The notes under the pieces: generated by a model
Seen by the model: only the letters and a program-made list of their open reading frames with translations
Told to the model about the DNA's origin: nothing
The model's database searches: none
Translations under genes and position numbers: made by a program
Shown: positions 22,485 through 28,733 of the stretch, piece by piece
Layout: each line of letters begins with the position of its first letter
How positions within the stretch are numbered: position 1 is the first letter of the stretch
Source: Ruminococcaceae bacterium UBA1438
GTDB taxonomy: Bacteria > Bacillota > Clostridia > Oscillospirales > Acutalibacteraceae
Assembly (NCBI GenBank): GCA_002329285.1
Contig: DCTO01000119.1
Location: 1 to 28,733 of the forward strand
Length of the DNA: 28,733 bases
Reading direction: 5' to 3'

Positions 22485-23639
22485 ATGACGTCACTTTTAA
22501 TTAAATACATAAAATCAAAAAAGCCCGAAGGGGAAAGGCGGGCAGCCCTTTCCGCTTTAAGCGGGGTTGCGGGTATTCTCTGCAATCTGCTGCTTGCCGC
22601 GGTTAAATTTGCAATCGGCAGTCTGGCCGGCGCGGTTTCGGTTATGGCTGATGCGGTTAACAATCTTTCGGATTGCGCAATGAATATCGTCACGTTAACG
22701 GGGGCAAAGCTTTCGCAAAAGCCTGATGATAAGGAGCATCCCTTCGGCCACGGCAGGGTGGAATATATCTCCGCCCTGATTGTTGCGGTTTCAATCTTCG
22801 TTGTCAGCTTTGAGCTGGCAAAAAGCTCCGTTTCAAAAATACTGCGTCCGTCTGAAATCAGCTTCAGCGGCCGGTATCTTGCCGTGCTCGGAGCAACGGT
22901 TCTCGTCAAGCTTTGGATGGCCTTTTTCAATGCAAGGCTATATAAGCTTACGGGCAATATCACGCTTAAGGGCGTTAAGCAGGATAGCTTTAACGATTGC
23001 ATTGCCACTCTTGCAACAATGCTTTCAATGCTGCTTGTGCATTTTTGGCATTTCAGCGCGGCGGACGGAGTTATCGGCGTTCTCGTTTCTGTTTTCATTT
23101 TCTTCTCCGGAATCGGGATTCTAAAGGGTGTGATTTCTCCGCTTCTCGGCGAGCCGCCCTCAAGGGAGATAACAAACAGGATTGAGGAAATTATATGCAA
23201 AAGCGATATCGTGCTCGGCGTGCATGATTTGATAATTCATAATTACGGGGCAAGCAAAATAATTGCCTCCGCTGATGCAGAGGTGGATGCCGCCTCTGAT
23301 ATTTTCACAATTCACTCTGCGATTGATAATGCAGAGCGGGAAATTCTTGATGAGCTTGGCATAATCATCTGCATTCATATTGACCCCGTTGACGTGTTTG
23401 ACAGCGAAACGGAAAAATACCGCAGGGCGGTGCTGGATGTGATTAATGAATACAACAGCGCCTTTTCCTTTCATGATTTGAGCCTTGCCCAAAGGGACGG
23501 CAAAAAGCTGCTTTCCTTTGATGTGATAATCCCCTTCGGCGAGGATGCCCGCAGGGTTGAAACGGATTTAACGGCAATGCTCCGAATCAAGCATCCCGAA
23601 ATAACGCCTCAAATTAACGTTGAACATTCATATGTATAA
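22485..23639 (+). CDS. Cation diffusion facilitator exporter, Mn-type metal site
   Basis: 384 residues from ATG 22485 (AAAGGTGAG site; the GTG at 22476 lies inside that site). Six membrane segments lie in the first ~215 residues. The metal site in TM2 reads N59-x3-D63 within ADAVNNLSD and in TM5 D167-x3-D171 within KQDSFND. Zinc-type CDFs have His/Asp at TM5; D-x3-D is typical of manganese (and some iron) exporters, so Mn2+ or Fe2+ export is inferred. HPFGHGRVEY is the conserved loop after TM2. The cytoplasmic part (about 220-384) is longer than usual and seems to hold two ferredoxin-like dimer domains in tandem (GVHDLIIHNYG... and FSFHDLSLAQRDGKKLLSFDV). It follows feoAB closely, so export and import are co-expressed. 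Confidence 0.92.
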   Translation: MTSLLIKYIKSKKPEGERRAALSALSGVAGILCNLLLAAVKFAIGSLAGAVSVMADAVNNLSDCAMNIVTLTGAKLSQKPDDKEHPFGHGRVEYISALIVAVSIFVVSFELAKSSVSKILRPSEISFSGRYLAVLGATVLVKLWMAFFNARLYKLTGNITLKGVKQDSFNDCIATLATMLSMLLVHFWHFSAADGVIGVLVSVFIFFSGIGILKGVISPLLGEPPSREITNRIEEIICKSDIVLGVHDLIIHNYGASKIIASADAEVDAASDIFTIHSAIDNAEREILDELGIIICIHIDPVDVFDSETEKYRRAVLDVINEYNSAFSFHDLSLAQRDGKKLLSFDVIIPFGEDARRVETDLTAMLRIKHPEITPQINVEHSYV

Positions 23640-23640
23640 A

Positions 23641-23670
23641 AATGCCCAAGGGTTTCCCTTGGCATTTTTT
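23641..23670 (+). terminator. Terminator of the metal transport operon
   Basis: AATGCC-C-AAGGG / CCCTT-GGCATT stem (23641-23666) with one bulged C and loop TTT, followed by Ts to 23670, directly after the CDF stop. Confidence 0.88.
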
Positions 23671-23675
23671 ACGCT

Positions 23676-23700
23676 CGTATATACGCAAAGTGTATATACA
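23676..23700. promoter_or_regulatory. Tandem palindromes upstream of the broken oxidoreductase gene
   Basis: CGTATATACG (23676-23685) and TGTATATACA (23691-23700) are each perfect 10-bp palindromes, centred 15 bases apart, just upstream of the -35 box. They share GTATATAC and look like paired operator half-sites for a repressor or activator. The cognate regulator is not in the window. Confidence 0.45.
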
Positions 23701-23709
23701 TAAAATGTA

Positions 23710-23738
23710 TTGAGATTTGTATATTTTGATGTTATAAT
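23710..23738 (+). promoter_or_regulatory. Promoter of the truncated oxidoreductase gene
   Basis: TTGAGA (23710-23715), 17 bases, TATAAT (23733-23738), followed by the ribosome site AAGGGG at about 23756-23761. The control region is intact although the gene is not. Confidence 0.7.
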
Positions 23739-23769
23739 TAAAGTGTAAAAAAATTAAGGGGTAATTTTT

Positions 23770-24222
23770 ATGTATGATGTTTTAATCATCGGCTGCGGAA
23801 TAACGGGCGCCTCCTGCGCTTATTATTTCAGCCGCTATAAGCTTAAGGTTGCCGTTCTGGAGCAGCATAACGATATCTGCTGCGAAGCCACAAGGGCAAA
23901 CAGCGCAATCATTCATGCGGGTTATGACCCGGAGCCGGATATGGTTTGCGCAAAATATAATGTGCGCGGTAATGAGCTTGCAAAGGAGATTTGCGAAAAG
24001 CTGGATGTTGCATATAAGCAAATCGGCTCGCTCGTTGTTGCTTTTTCCGAAAGCGAAATGAAAACGGTTAATGAGCTTTATGAAAGGGGCGTTAAAAACG
24101 GCGTTGAGGATATGAGGGTTATTGATCAGGCAGAGCTTCGTGAAATGGAGCCGTATATTTCCGATGAGGCGCTCGGCGCCCTTTATGCCGTTATATTGAT
24201 ATTTCTGCGGAAATTCGGTTAA
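23770..24222 (+). pseudogene. 5' fragment of a GlpA-like FAD-dependent oxidoreductase
   Basis: The frame encodes 150 residues; the first 140 match the N terminus of glycerol-3-phosphate dehydrogenase-type FAD oxidoreductases (usually about 400-550 residues). Visible are the dinucleotide motif GCGITG (8-13), E31 at the end of strand two, EATRANSAIIHAGYD (39-53), and MEPYISDEALGALYA (126-140), where homologues continue with P(T/S)AGI. From base 24190 the sequence is unrelated and the frame stops ten codons later. The FAD fold cannot be completed, so no enzyme activity is expected. Promoter and ribosome site are intact, so a short protein may still be made. The abrupt end marks a rearrangement or an assembly join. 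Confidence 0.85.
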
Positions 24223-24252
24223 CGGCGATGTTATATACCTCTTCTCTTTCAT
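24190..24252 (-). pseudogene. 5' fragment of an unidentified gene facing the broken oxidoreductase
   Basis: On the minus strand an ATG at 24252, preceded by AAGGAAAA and by the promoter at 24282-24311, opens a frame beginning MKEKRYITSPLTEFPQ. After about 21 codons it meets the break point and reads on into antisense of the oxidoreductase fragment. I read this as the start of a second gene cut by the same event. I cannot name the gene; the evidence is the control signals and the coincidence of break point, so confidence is moderate to low. Confidence 0.4.
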
Positions 24253-24281
24253 AGCATTTTCCTTATCATAGTTATAGGCAG

Positions 24282-24311
24282 ATTTTAACACGTTGTTGCG
24301 GCATCCGTCAA
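24282..24311 (-). promoter_or_regulatory. Minus-strand promoter pointing into the break point
   Basis: On the minus strand: TTGACG (24311-24306), 18 bases, TAAAAT (24287-24282). It would express the 24252 fragment and antisense RNA to the oxidoreductase fragment. Confidence 0.5.
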
Positions 24312-24439
24312 CCCCAAGAGTCTTCCTCTTAATATAAAAATAAACCGTGCTGTGGCGGGTGTTTGCAAGCAAGATTGAAAATTCAGGCCATAAAATATTC
24401 AGTATAAAAAATCAAGGATAAGCCTTTACAAATGCGCGC

Positions 24440-24480
24440 CGGCATTCCTGCTTGACGGAAATAATGCCGCGTGATAAAAT
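24440..24480 (+). promoter_or_regulatory. Promoter with overlapping inverted repeat
   Basis: TTGACG (24452-24457), 17 bases, TAAAAT (24475-24480). An inverted repeat CGGCATT (24440-24446) / AATGCCG (24463-24469) encloses the -35 box and could be an operator. The region 24253-24439 otherwise shows no gene. Confidence 0.6.
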
Positions 24481-24517
24481 GATTTTAATATTTGTTATTG
24501 AATTCGGGAAGAAAAAT

Positions 24518-25306
24518 ATGAATAAAAGCAACAATCAAAAAGCAAAATCAAACGCGAGCAGCACCTTTGCAAAGGCAAACAAGGCCTTCAGGATTATCAT
24601 TATGGCCTTGCTTGCTTTATCGGTGGTTCTGTTTTTTATCGGGCGGATTTTCTTTTCAGAGCCGGTTGAGGTGCAGGCAAAGCAATATCACAAGGGCGCG
24701 GTTGCTGCCGGCGATATAGTTGAGGCTGAGATCGTTTCCGGCTATCAGCTTTTTAAAAGCACAAGCTATGTTGATTCCGGCTCCGGCACGGGATATTATG
24801 TTGACGACGGGCTTTACTGGCTTTGCACTTCCGAGGACGGCAGCACGTTCCTGGCAAAAACGGACAGCCGTTTTGTGGCAGACAGTGGCATTTTCGGGAA
24901 ATACTATGCCACGGTTTCCGATTACGACGCCAATGTTGATGCCGTGCTGAATGATGGCGAAAAAAGCGTGAGCCCGATTGATTCAGAGCTGGATTATGAA
25001 ATACGAAATGCAAGCGGAGATGCAGGCATTCCGAATGCAGACAGCAGCATTTTTGCAAACAGGGAAAGCTATATTGCGCTTTTCGGCGATTATCAGCTGA
25101 ATCTGAGCGCAACTCCGTTAACAAGCCCTAATCCGCACAAAAACATCTTTGCCTATCCCGCTGCGGCGGCTATGGCAATGACGATCATTATGATTGCCTT
25201 TAACATCTTCTTTAAAGAAAAGCCGGCGCAGCCCGCCTCTGCAAAAGGCAAAACAAAAAAAGAGGAAAGCGACAGGCAAGAGGCAGAAACGCAAAACGAA
25301 GAATAG
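24518..25306 (+). CDS. Two-TM surface protein of unknown function
   Basis: 262 residues from ATG 24518; the longer frame to 24452 starts inside the -35 box and is rejected. The N terminus is polar and basic, with a membrane segment at about 27-48. An outside domain of about 160 residues follows, rich in Tyr, Asp, Ser and Gly (for example DSGSGTGYYVDDGLYWLCTSEDGSTF), with no cysteine pair or catalytic motif that I recognise. A second membrane segment (about 211-233) leads into a Lys/Glu-rich cytoplasmic tail ending AETQNEE. The layout (TM, beta-rich ectodomain, TM) recalls DUF3592-like proteins, but I cannot assign it. It is alone in its transcription unit. Confidence 0.75.
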   Translation: MNKSNNQKAKSNASSTFAKANKAFRIIIMALLALSVVLFFIGRIFFSEPVEVQAKQYHKGAVAAGDIVEAEIVSGYQLFKSTSYVDSGSGTGYYVDDGLYWLCTSEDGSTFLAKTDSRFVADSGIFGKYYATVSDYDANVDAVLNDGEKSVSPIDSELDYEIRNASGDAGIPNADSSIFANRESYIALFGDYQLNLSATPLTSPNPHKNIFAYPAAAAMAMTIIMIAFNIFFKEKPAQPASAKGKTKKEESDRQEAETQNEE

Positions 25307-25310
25307 ACAA

Positions 25311-25344
25311 AAGCCACGGCAGGTTAACCAGCCGTGGCTTTTTT
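25311..25344. terminator. Bidirectional terminator
   Basis: AAGCCACGGC (25311-25320) and GCCGTGGCTT (25331-25340), loop containing GGTTAACC, then Ts to 25344; the minus-strand side is A/T poor but ends in TTTT as well. It separates the two-TM protein gene from the converging trmL. Confidence 0.88.
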
Positions 25345-25352
25345 AATAATGC

Positions 25353-25859
25353 CTAATCCTCCCAGCTGAGGTGATGGAGACTGCCCTTTGAGGAAAGCGC
25401 GGGATACCCCCACTGGCGCAAAACCTCATAAACCCCGATTGCAACGCTGTTGCTCAAATTAAGGCTTCGGATTATGCCCCTCATCGGCTGGCGCACGCAG
25501 AAATCGTGGTTCGCTTTAAGCAGCTCCTCCGGAAGCCCCGCCGTTTCCTTGCCGAAAACAAGGAAACAGTTATCGGGATAGCTGACATCGGAATGAGCCT
25601 GCTCCGCCTTCGTTGTGAAATAATAAAACGCGGCGCCCTTATTCTGCTCCAGAAAATCCTCAAGGCTGTCATAATAAGTTATATCCAGCTTATCCCAATA
25701 ATCAAGCCCGGCGCGGCGAACCTTTTTTTTATCAATCTGAAAGCCCATCGGGCCGACAAGATGAAGCCTTGCCCCCGTTGCGGCGCAGGTGCGGGCGATA
25801 TTGCCGGTGTTTTGCGGAATTTGCGGCTCTATCAGCGCAACGTTAAGCGATTGTGCCAT
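25353..25859 (-). CDS. trmL: tRNA (cytidine(34)-2'-O)-methyltransferase
   Basis: 168 residues, the size of TrmL. It methylates the ribose of the wobble base (C34/cmnm5U34) in leucine tRNAs using SAM. It has the SPOUT-fold motifs: NTGNIARTCAATG (motif 1), LVFGKETAGLPEEL (motif 2) and RSLNLSNSVAIGVYEVLRQ (motif 3), forming the knotted SAM site. Its start overlaps the end of nagA by 17 bases, so translation is probably coupled; it is the last gene of the dusB-nagA-trmL operon. Confidence 0.96.
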   Translation of the reverse strand: MAQSLNVALIEPQIPQNTGNIARTCAATGARLHLVGPMGFQIDKKKVRRAGLDYWDKLDITYYDSLEDFLEQNKGAAFYYFTTKAEQAHSDVSYPDNCFLVFGKETAGLPEELLKANHDFCVRQPMRGIIRSLNLSNSVAIGVYEVLRQWGYPALSSKGSLHHLSWED

Positions 25860-26961
25860 TTATATAAACCCTCTTGATTTCAAGATTTTCATCAACGAAC
25901 ACCAAATCCGCCGCCTTGCCGACTGCGATTGACCCGATTTCATCATCAGCGCCGATTGCCCTTGCGGGATTGATTGTGCAGCTTTTAAGCGCAGTTTTAA
26001 AATCAATGCCGAAGGAAAGCAGATTTCTGAATTCCTGATAAAGATTTGTTATTGAAGCGGCGATATTGCCGTCATTAAGCCTTGCAACGCCGTCGTTTTC
26101 ACGCACGAAAACCTGCTGGCCGCCAAGCTCAAATTCGCCCTCGCCCAAGCCTGCCGCGCGCATTGAATCGGAAATCACACAGGCTCGGCTTTCGCCGAGA
26201 ATTTTAAAGGTGTTTCGAAGCACAGTTTCGCAAACGTGCTCCCCATCGCAGATGATTTCGCAGGTTGCCTCGCTGTCCAGCGCAGTGCCGGCAATTCCCG
26301 CCTCGCGGTGAGTCATCGGAGTCATGGCGTTATAAAGATGCGTGAAATGGGCTGCGCCCTGCTCCAGCGCCGCTCTGCACTGCTGCGAATCCGCGGCGGA
26401 ATGCCCGATTGAAACCGTGCATTTTTTGCTTGCATGCTTAATAAATTCAGCGCTTTTAAACGACTCCGGCGCAATTGTGATGAGCTTAACCAGCCCTCCG
26501 CTTGCTTCAAAGAGAGCGTCAAATTCAGCCGACGTGCCTTTGCGGACGAAATCGCCGTTTTGCGCGCCTTTTTTTGCCTGCGCAATGAAGGGACCTTCAA
26601 GGTTAATTCCGGCAACCTTTGCGCCGGCCTCGCGCCCCTTATAATCGCGGATTGAGGAAACTATATCGAGCAGCGCATCCTGCCCCAGCGTCATTGTTGT
26701 GGGGCAAAAGGAGGTTATGCCCTGCTTCGCAAGATAAGCGCTGATTTTATCAAGGCTTTCTGCCGCGGCGTCACAGGCATCGCCGCCCGCCGCGCCGTGA
26801 ATATGAATATCAACAAAGCCGGGCAAGGCAAGCAGGCCGCTCATATCCTCGCCCTCGCCCTCAATTATTCCGATGGCGGAGATTTTGCCGTTTTCAATCA
26901 GAATATCCCCGGCCTCTTTTTCAAAAAGCTCATTAAAGAAGCTAACATTTTTTAATAGCAT
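25843..26961 (-). CDS. nagA: N-acetylglucosamine-6-phosphate deacetylase
   Basis: 372 residues, normal length. It removes acetate from GlcNAc-6-phosphate, feeding amino sugars and recycled cell wall to glycolysis. It is an amidohydrolase TIM barrel: H53/H55 in DIHIHG, E122 in NLEGPF, H187 in IGHSAA, H208 in HLYNAM, H242 in CDGEHV and catalytic D265 in VISDSM. NagB (deaminase) is not adjacent. It begins one base after the dusB stop. Confidence 0.96.
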   Translation of the reverse strand: MLLKNVSFFNELFEKEAGDILIENGKISAIGIIEGEGEDMSGLLALPGFVDIHIHGAAGGDACDAAAESLDKISAYLAKQGITSFCPTTMTLGQDALLDIVSSIRDYKGREAGAKVAGINLEGPFIAQAKKGAQNGDFVRKGTSAEFDALFEASGGLVKLITIAPESFKSAEFIKHASKKCTVSIGHSAADSQQCRAALEQGAAHFTHLYNAMTPMTHREAGIAGTALDSEATCEIICDGEHVCETVLRNTFKILGESRACVISDSMRAAGLGEGEFELGGQQVFVRENDGVARLNDGNIAASITNLYQEFRNLLSFGIDFKTALKSCTINPARAIGADDEIGSIAVGKAADLVFVDENLEIKRVYINGTIA

Positions 26962-26962
26962 T

Positions 26963-27928
26963 TCACTCGTTTTCCTTAATAATCCTTTGCGTGATTTCCA
27001 TTAATTGCTCAAAGGTTTCAACCCCGCTGATTTCAGCGCGGAATTTTGCGCCGCCGCGAAGCCCCTTCGTGTAATATGCGGCATGGTGGCGCGCCTCTCT
27101 CATGGCGGTGTATTCGCCCTTATATTCAATAATTTTTTCAATGTGGCGGAGCATAACCGCCATTTTCTGCGTTAAAGAGGGATCGGGAATAACGCGGCAT
27201 TCGCCGAGATAAGCGTTGATTTTCTGGAACACCCACGGATTTCCGAGCGCGCCCCTGCCGATCATAATTGCATCGCAATTCGTTTTTTCAAGCATAATTG
27301 CGGCGCTTTGCTCATCAACAACATCGCCGTTGCCGATAACGGGGATATCCACCGCCTGTTTAACGGCTGCGATAATATCAAGATCCGCCTTGCCGCTGTA
27401 CATTTCCTTGCGCGTTCTTCCGTGAAGCGCAATTGCCGCAGCGCCGTTTTGCTCTAAAATCTGCGCCATTTGAACGGCGTTTACGCTTTCATCATCCCAG
27501 CCCTTGCGGAGCTTTGCCGTGACGGGAATATCAACGGCAGAGGAAACCGCGCGCATAATCTCGCCTGCAAGCTGCGGATTTTTCATCAGGCTTGCGCCGC
27601 CGCCGTTCATTGCAACCTTCGGCGCGGGGCAGCCCATATTTATATCAATAGCTGCGGGATTAAATTCAAGGCATTTAACCGCCGCCTGCGCCATAATTTG
27701 CGGATCATCGCCGAAAATCTGCGCGCCCGCAGTTTTTTCATTGGGCGCAAGCGTTAAAAGCAGGGCGCTTTTTTTATCGCCCATAACAAGCCCCTTGCTG
27801 CTGACCATTTCCGTAACCGTGTAAGCCGCGCCGAAATTGACGCAAAGCTCGCGGAAGGCCATATCCGCAATGCCCGCCATCGGCGCAAGAAACGCAATAT
27901 TATTAAATTCAAGATCACCGATTTTCAT
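26963..27928 (-). CDS. dusB: tRNA-dihydrouridine synthase
   Basis: 321 residues. It reduces uridine to dihydrouridine in tRNA with FMN and NADPH. Seen: LAPMAGIADMAFR (14-26), the catalytic cysteine C100 in DINMGCPAPKV, VTAKLRKGWDD, ALHGRTRKEMYSG, GNGDV and IGRGALGNPW (FMN-phosphate loops). The sequence style fits the DusB branch common in Firmicutes. It leads the operon with nagA and trmL, behind promoter 27951-27979 and an AGAGGTG ribosome site. Confidence 0.95.
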   Translation of the reverse strand: MKIGDLEFNNIAFLAPMAGIADMAFRELCVNFGAAYTVTEMVSSKGLVMGDKKSALLLTLAPNEKTAGAQIFGDDPQIMAQAAVKCLEFNPAAIDINMGCPAPKVAMNGGGASLMKNPQLAGEIMRAVSSAVDIPVTAKLRKGWDDESVNAVQMAQILEQNGAAAIALHGRTRKEMYSGKADLDIIAAVKQAVDIPVIGNGDVVDEQSAAIMLEKTNCDAIMIGRGALGNPWVFQKINAYLGECRVIPDPSLTQKMAVMLRHIEKIIEYKGEYTAMREARHHAAYYTKGLRGGAKFRAEISGVETFEQLMEITQRIIKENE

Positions 27929-27950
27929 AGCGCACCTCTTTAATTACAAT

Positions 27951-27979
27951 ATTATATCATAGAAATAGCTTGCTAACAA
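27951..27979 (-). promoter_or_regulatory. Promoter of the dusB-nagA-trmL operon
   Basis: On the minus strand: TTGTTA (27979-27974), 17 bases, TATAAT (27956-27951), about 22 bases before dusB. Confidence 0.7.
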
Positions 27980-28036
27980 GAGGGATTATTAATTGGAGCA
28001 AAGCGACCTGTAACTGCTCACCGGCAACTTACCGCT

Positions 28037-28070
28037 AAAAAAGGTATCGGAGCAATCCGATACCTTTTTT
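28037..28070. terminator. Terminator directly after cotJB
   Basis: A perfect 9-bp GGTATCGGA/TCCGATACC stem (28043-28064), loop GCAA, with A6 left and T6 right so it works on both strands. It begins two bases from the cotJB stop and closes the cotJ transcript before any cotJC. Confidence 0.92.
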
Positions 28071-28071
28071 G

Positions 28072-28308
28072 TTACTGATTATCCCACGGCCAGGGATCCT
28101 GCAGCCATTCATCGCTGTTGTTATCCCCAAGTGTGAGAGCGCCGAATTTTTCCTCAAATTCAGCCTTCAGCTTTTCATACTGTGCCTGATATTTTTCATA
28201 AAGCCCGGTTGCCTCTGCATTGCCCTGGTGAGTGTCCAGATACATTCTCATTTCCCACATTGCAAATTGTGCAGAGGAAAGGCGCAAAAGATATTGCTCT
28301 CTGCTCAT
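28072..28308 (-). CDS. cotJB: Spore coat protein CotJB
   Basis: 78 residues. Recognised by the CotJB pattern: MSREQ start, AMWEMRMYLDTHQGN, a long helix YEKYQAQYEKLKAEFEEKFG, and the tail WLQDPWPWD. In Bacillus the cotJABC products are spore-coat/outer-layer proteins made in the mother cell under sigma E; CotJB likely helps deposit CotJC, a Mn-catalase. Here no cotJC follows. The start would overlap the expected stop of cotJA (ATGA). Confidence 0.9.
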   Translation of the reverse strand: MSREQYLLRLSSAQFAMWEMRMYLDTHQGNAEATGLYEKYQAQYEKLKAEFEEKFGALTLGDNNSDEWLQDPWPWDNQ

Positions 28309-28519
28309 GCTTCCATTTCCCCCTGCCTGTGAATGGCTTATTAAGCTCCGGAAAGGCGGTGCCGTTCATCAGCGCGGTTTTTTCCTCTGCATAAACCACG
28401 GGCTGCTGCTGAAACGGAATATATGCCATTGTAACCGCCGCATCGCCGGGAAACGGAGTTAAAACGGATTTATCCTTCACCAGAAAGGAAGGATTGAATT
28501 TATCTTTATATTGCTCCAT
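28196..28519 (-). CDS. cotJA: Spore coat protein CotJA, apparently frameshifted near its end
   Basis: The first ~67 residues match CotJA: VTMAYIPFQQQP, then ALMNGTAFPELNKPFTG. AAGGAG precedes ATG at 28519. As given, the frame runs 113 bases into cotJB and ends after 107 residues, with the last ~40 residues (from KWKHEQ) being a shadow of cotJB. One extra G in the C5/G5 run at 28319-28323 would give ...GRGEMEA and a stop TGA overlapping the cotJB ATG, a 71-residue protein of typical size. The likely explanation is a one-base loss in the sequence or the genome. The natural extent of the protein is probably about 28307-28519. Confidence 0.8.
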   Translation of the reverse strand: MEQYKDKFNPSFLVKDKSVLTPFPGDAAVTMAYIPFQQQPVVYAEEKTALMNGTAFPELNKPFTGRGKWKHEQRAISFAPFLCTICNVGNENVSGHSPGQCRGNRAL

Positions 28520-28582
28520 GTAAATTCTCCTTAATAATTTTTATTGATATTTATTCCTTGCAAAACAGTTTGCATTATCATA

Positions 28583-28617
28583 ATATGCCGCAGTGCGAAA
28601 AAGGTTTTTCGGCATAT
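28583..28617. repeat. Inverted repeat in the cotJA upstream region
   Basis: ATATGCC (28583-28589) pairs with GGCATAT (28611-28617), and inside it GAAAAA (28597-28602) pairs with TTTTTC (28605-28610). The result is a long hairpin with a bulge on the left arm, between cotJA and the rightmost gene. It may be a terminator-like or operator structure; I cannot choose. Confidence 0.5.
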
Positions 28618-28716
28618 AATAAAACAGGCGCAGATAAACTTATTTGCTGCCGGATGTTTAAAACTCAAAAAAGAGGTTAAAAATATAAACAGAATAAAAA
28701 ACACAAAGGTGATAAT

Positions 28717-28733
28717 ATGACAGTTAAACGAGG
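28717..28733 (+). CDS. Start of a gene running off the right edge
   Basis: ATG at 28717 preceded by AAAGGTGAT, a good ribosome site, and an A/T-rich leader. Only five codons (MTVKR) are in the window, so no product can be named. It diverges from cotJA. Confidence 0.5.

Noticed and set aside
22487..22494. TGACGTCA palindrome at the start of the CDF gene
   Set aside because: Perfect eukaryotic CRE-like site but within the first codons of a bacterial gene; chance.
28521..28620. Sigma-E promoter for cotJA (CATATTAT near 28580)
   Set aside because: The -10-like element matches only partly and no -35 partner is found at the right distance.

Overview
The window looks like chromosomal DNA of a spore-forming anaerobic Firmicute of class Clostridia, probably a gut Ruminococcaceae/Oscillospiraceae-type organism. 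The support is: GGAGG-type ribosome sites, many TTGACA/TATAAT-like promoters with 17-nt spacers, spore-coat genes cotJA/cotJB, a dockerin-like tail on a secreted CotH protein, fused FeoA-FeoB, and close family resemblances to Clostridia. Assignments rest on protein motifs read by eye; no database search was run.

Layout. (1) 1-970: short hairpin repeats at the left edge, a terminator, and an AT-rich gene for a PIN-like nuclease with its own promoter and terminators; this reads like an acquired cargo gene. (2) 968-10270: a four-gene plus-strand operon. It encodes a VTC/polyphosphate-polymerase domain protein, a DUF4956 membrane protein, a membrane-anchored carbohydrate-binding (Cthe_2159-like) protein, and a 1777-residue secreted CotH-kinase protein with Ig-like modules, three tandem beta-sandwich repeats and half a dockerin. 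This is the best candidate for an under-described surface system. (3) 10236-13088: a minus-strand pair, an acidic two-TM protein and a YhgE/Pip (EsaA-like) membrane protein, translationally coupled. (4) 13141-13942: a small SAM methyltransferase behind a perfect consensus promoter. (5) 13916-15688: a stand-alone acyltransferase domain of the 2-oxoacid dehydrogenase E2 family, without lipoyl domain, fused to a charged helix of more than 200 residues. (6) 15706-19573: the glycolytic operon pgk-tpiA-gpmI, with a two-copy 70-bp-period repeat between tpiA and gpmI. (7) 19689-23670: a metal operon with a small membrane protein, a FeoA-FeoB iron importer and a CDF exporter with Mn-type metal-site residues.

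(8) 23676-24311: a rearrangement scar. An FAD-oxidoreductase gene with intact promoter and start breaks off after residue 140 and abuts, head-on, the first ~21 codons of another gene. (9) 24440-25344: a two-TM surface protein of unknown function. (10) 25311-27979: a tightly packed minus-strand operon dusB-nagA-trmL (two tRNA modification enzymes around an amino-sugar deacetylase). (11) 28037-28519: cotJA-cotJB, closed by a terminator with no cotJC directly downstream; cotJA appears shifted by one base in a G5 run. The first codons of another gene run off the right edge.

Most coding sequence is housekeeping. The region that may hold something new is 968-10223, followed by the E2-like/helix fusion and the broken locus near 24190.
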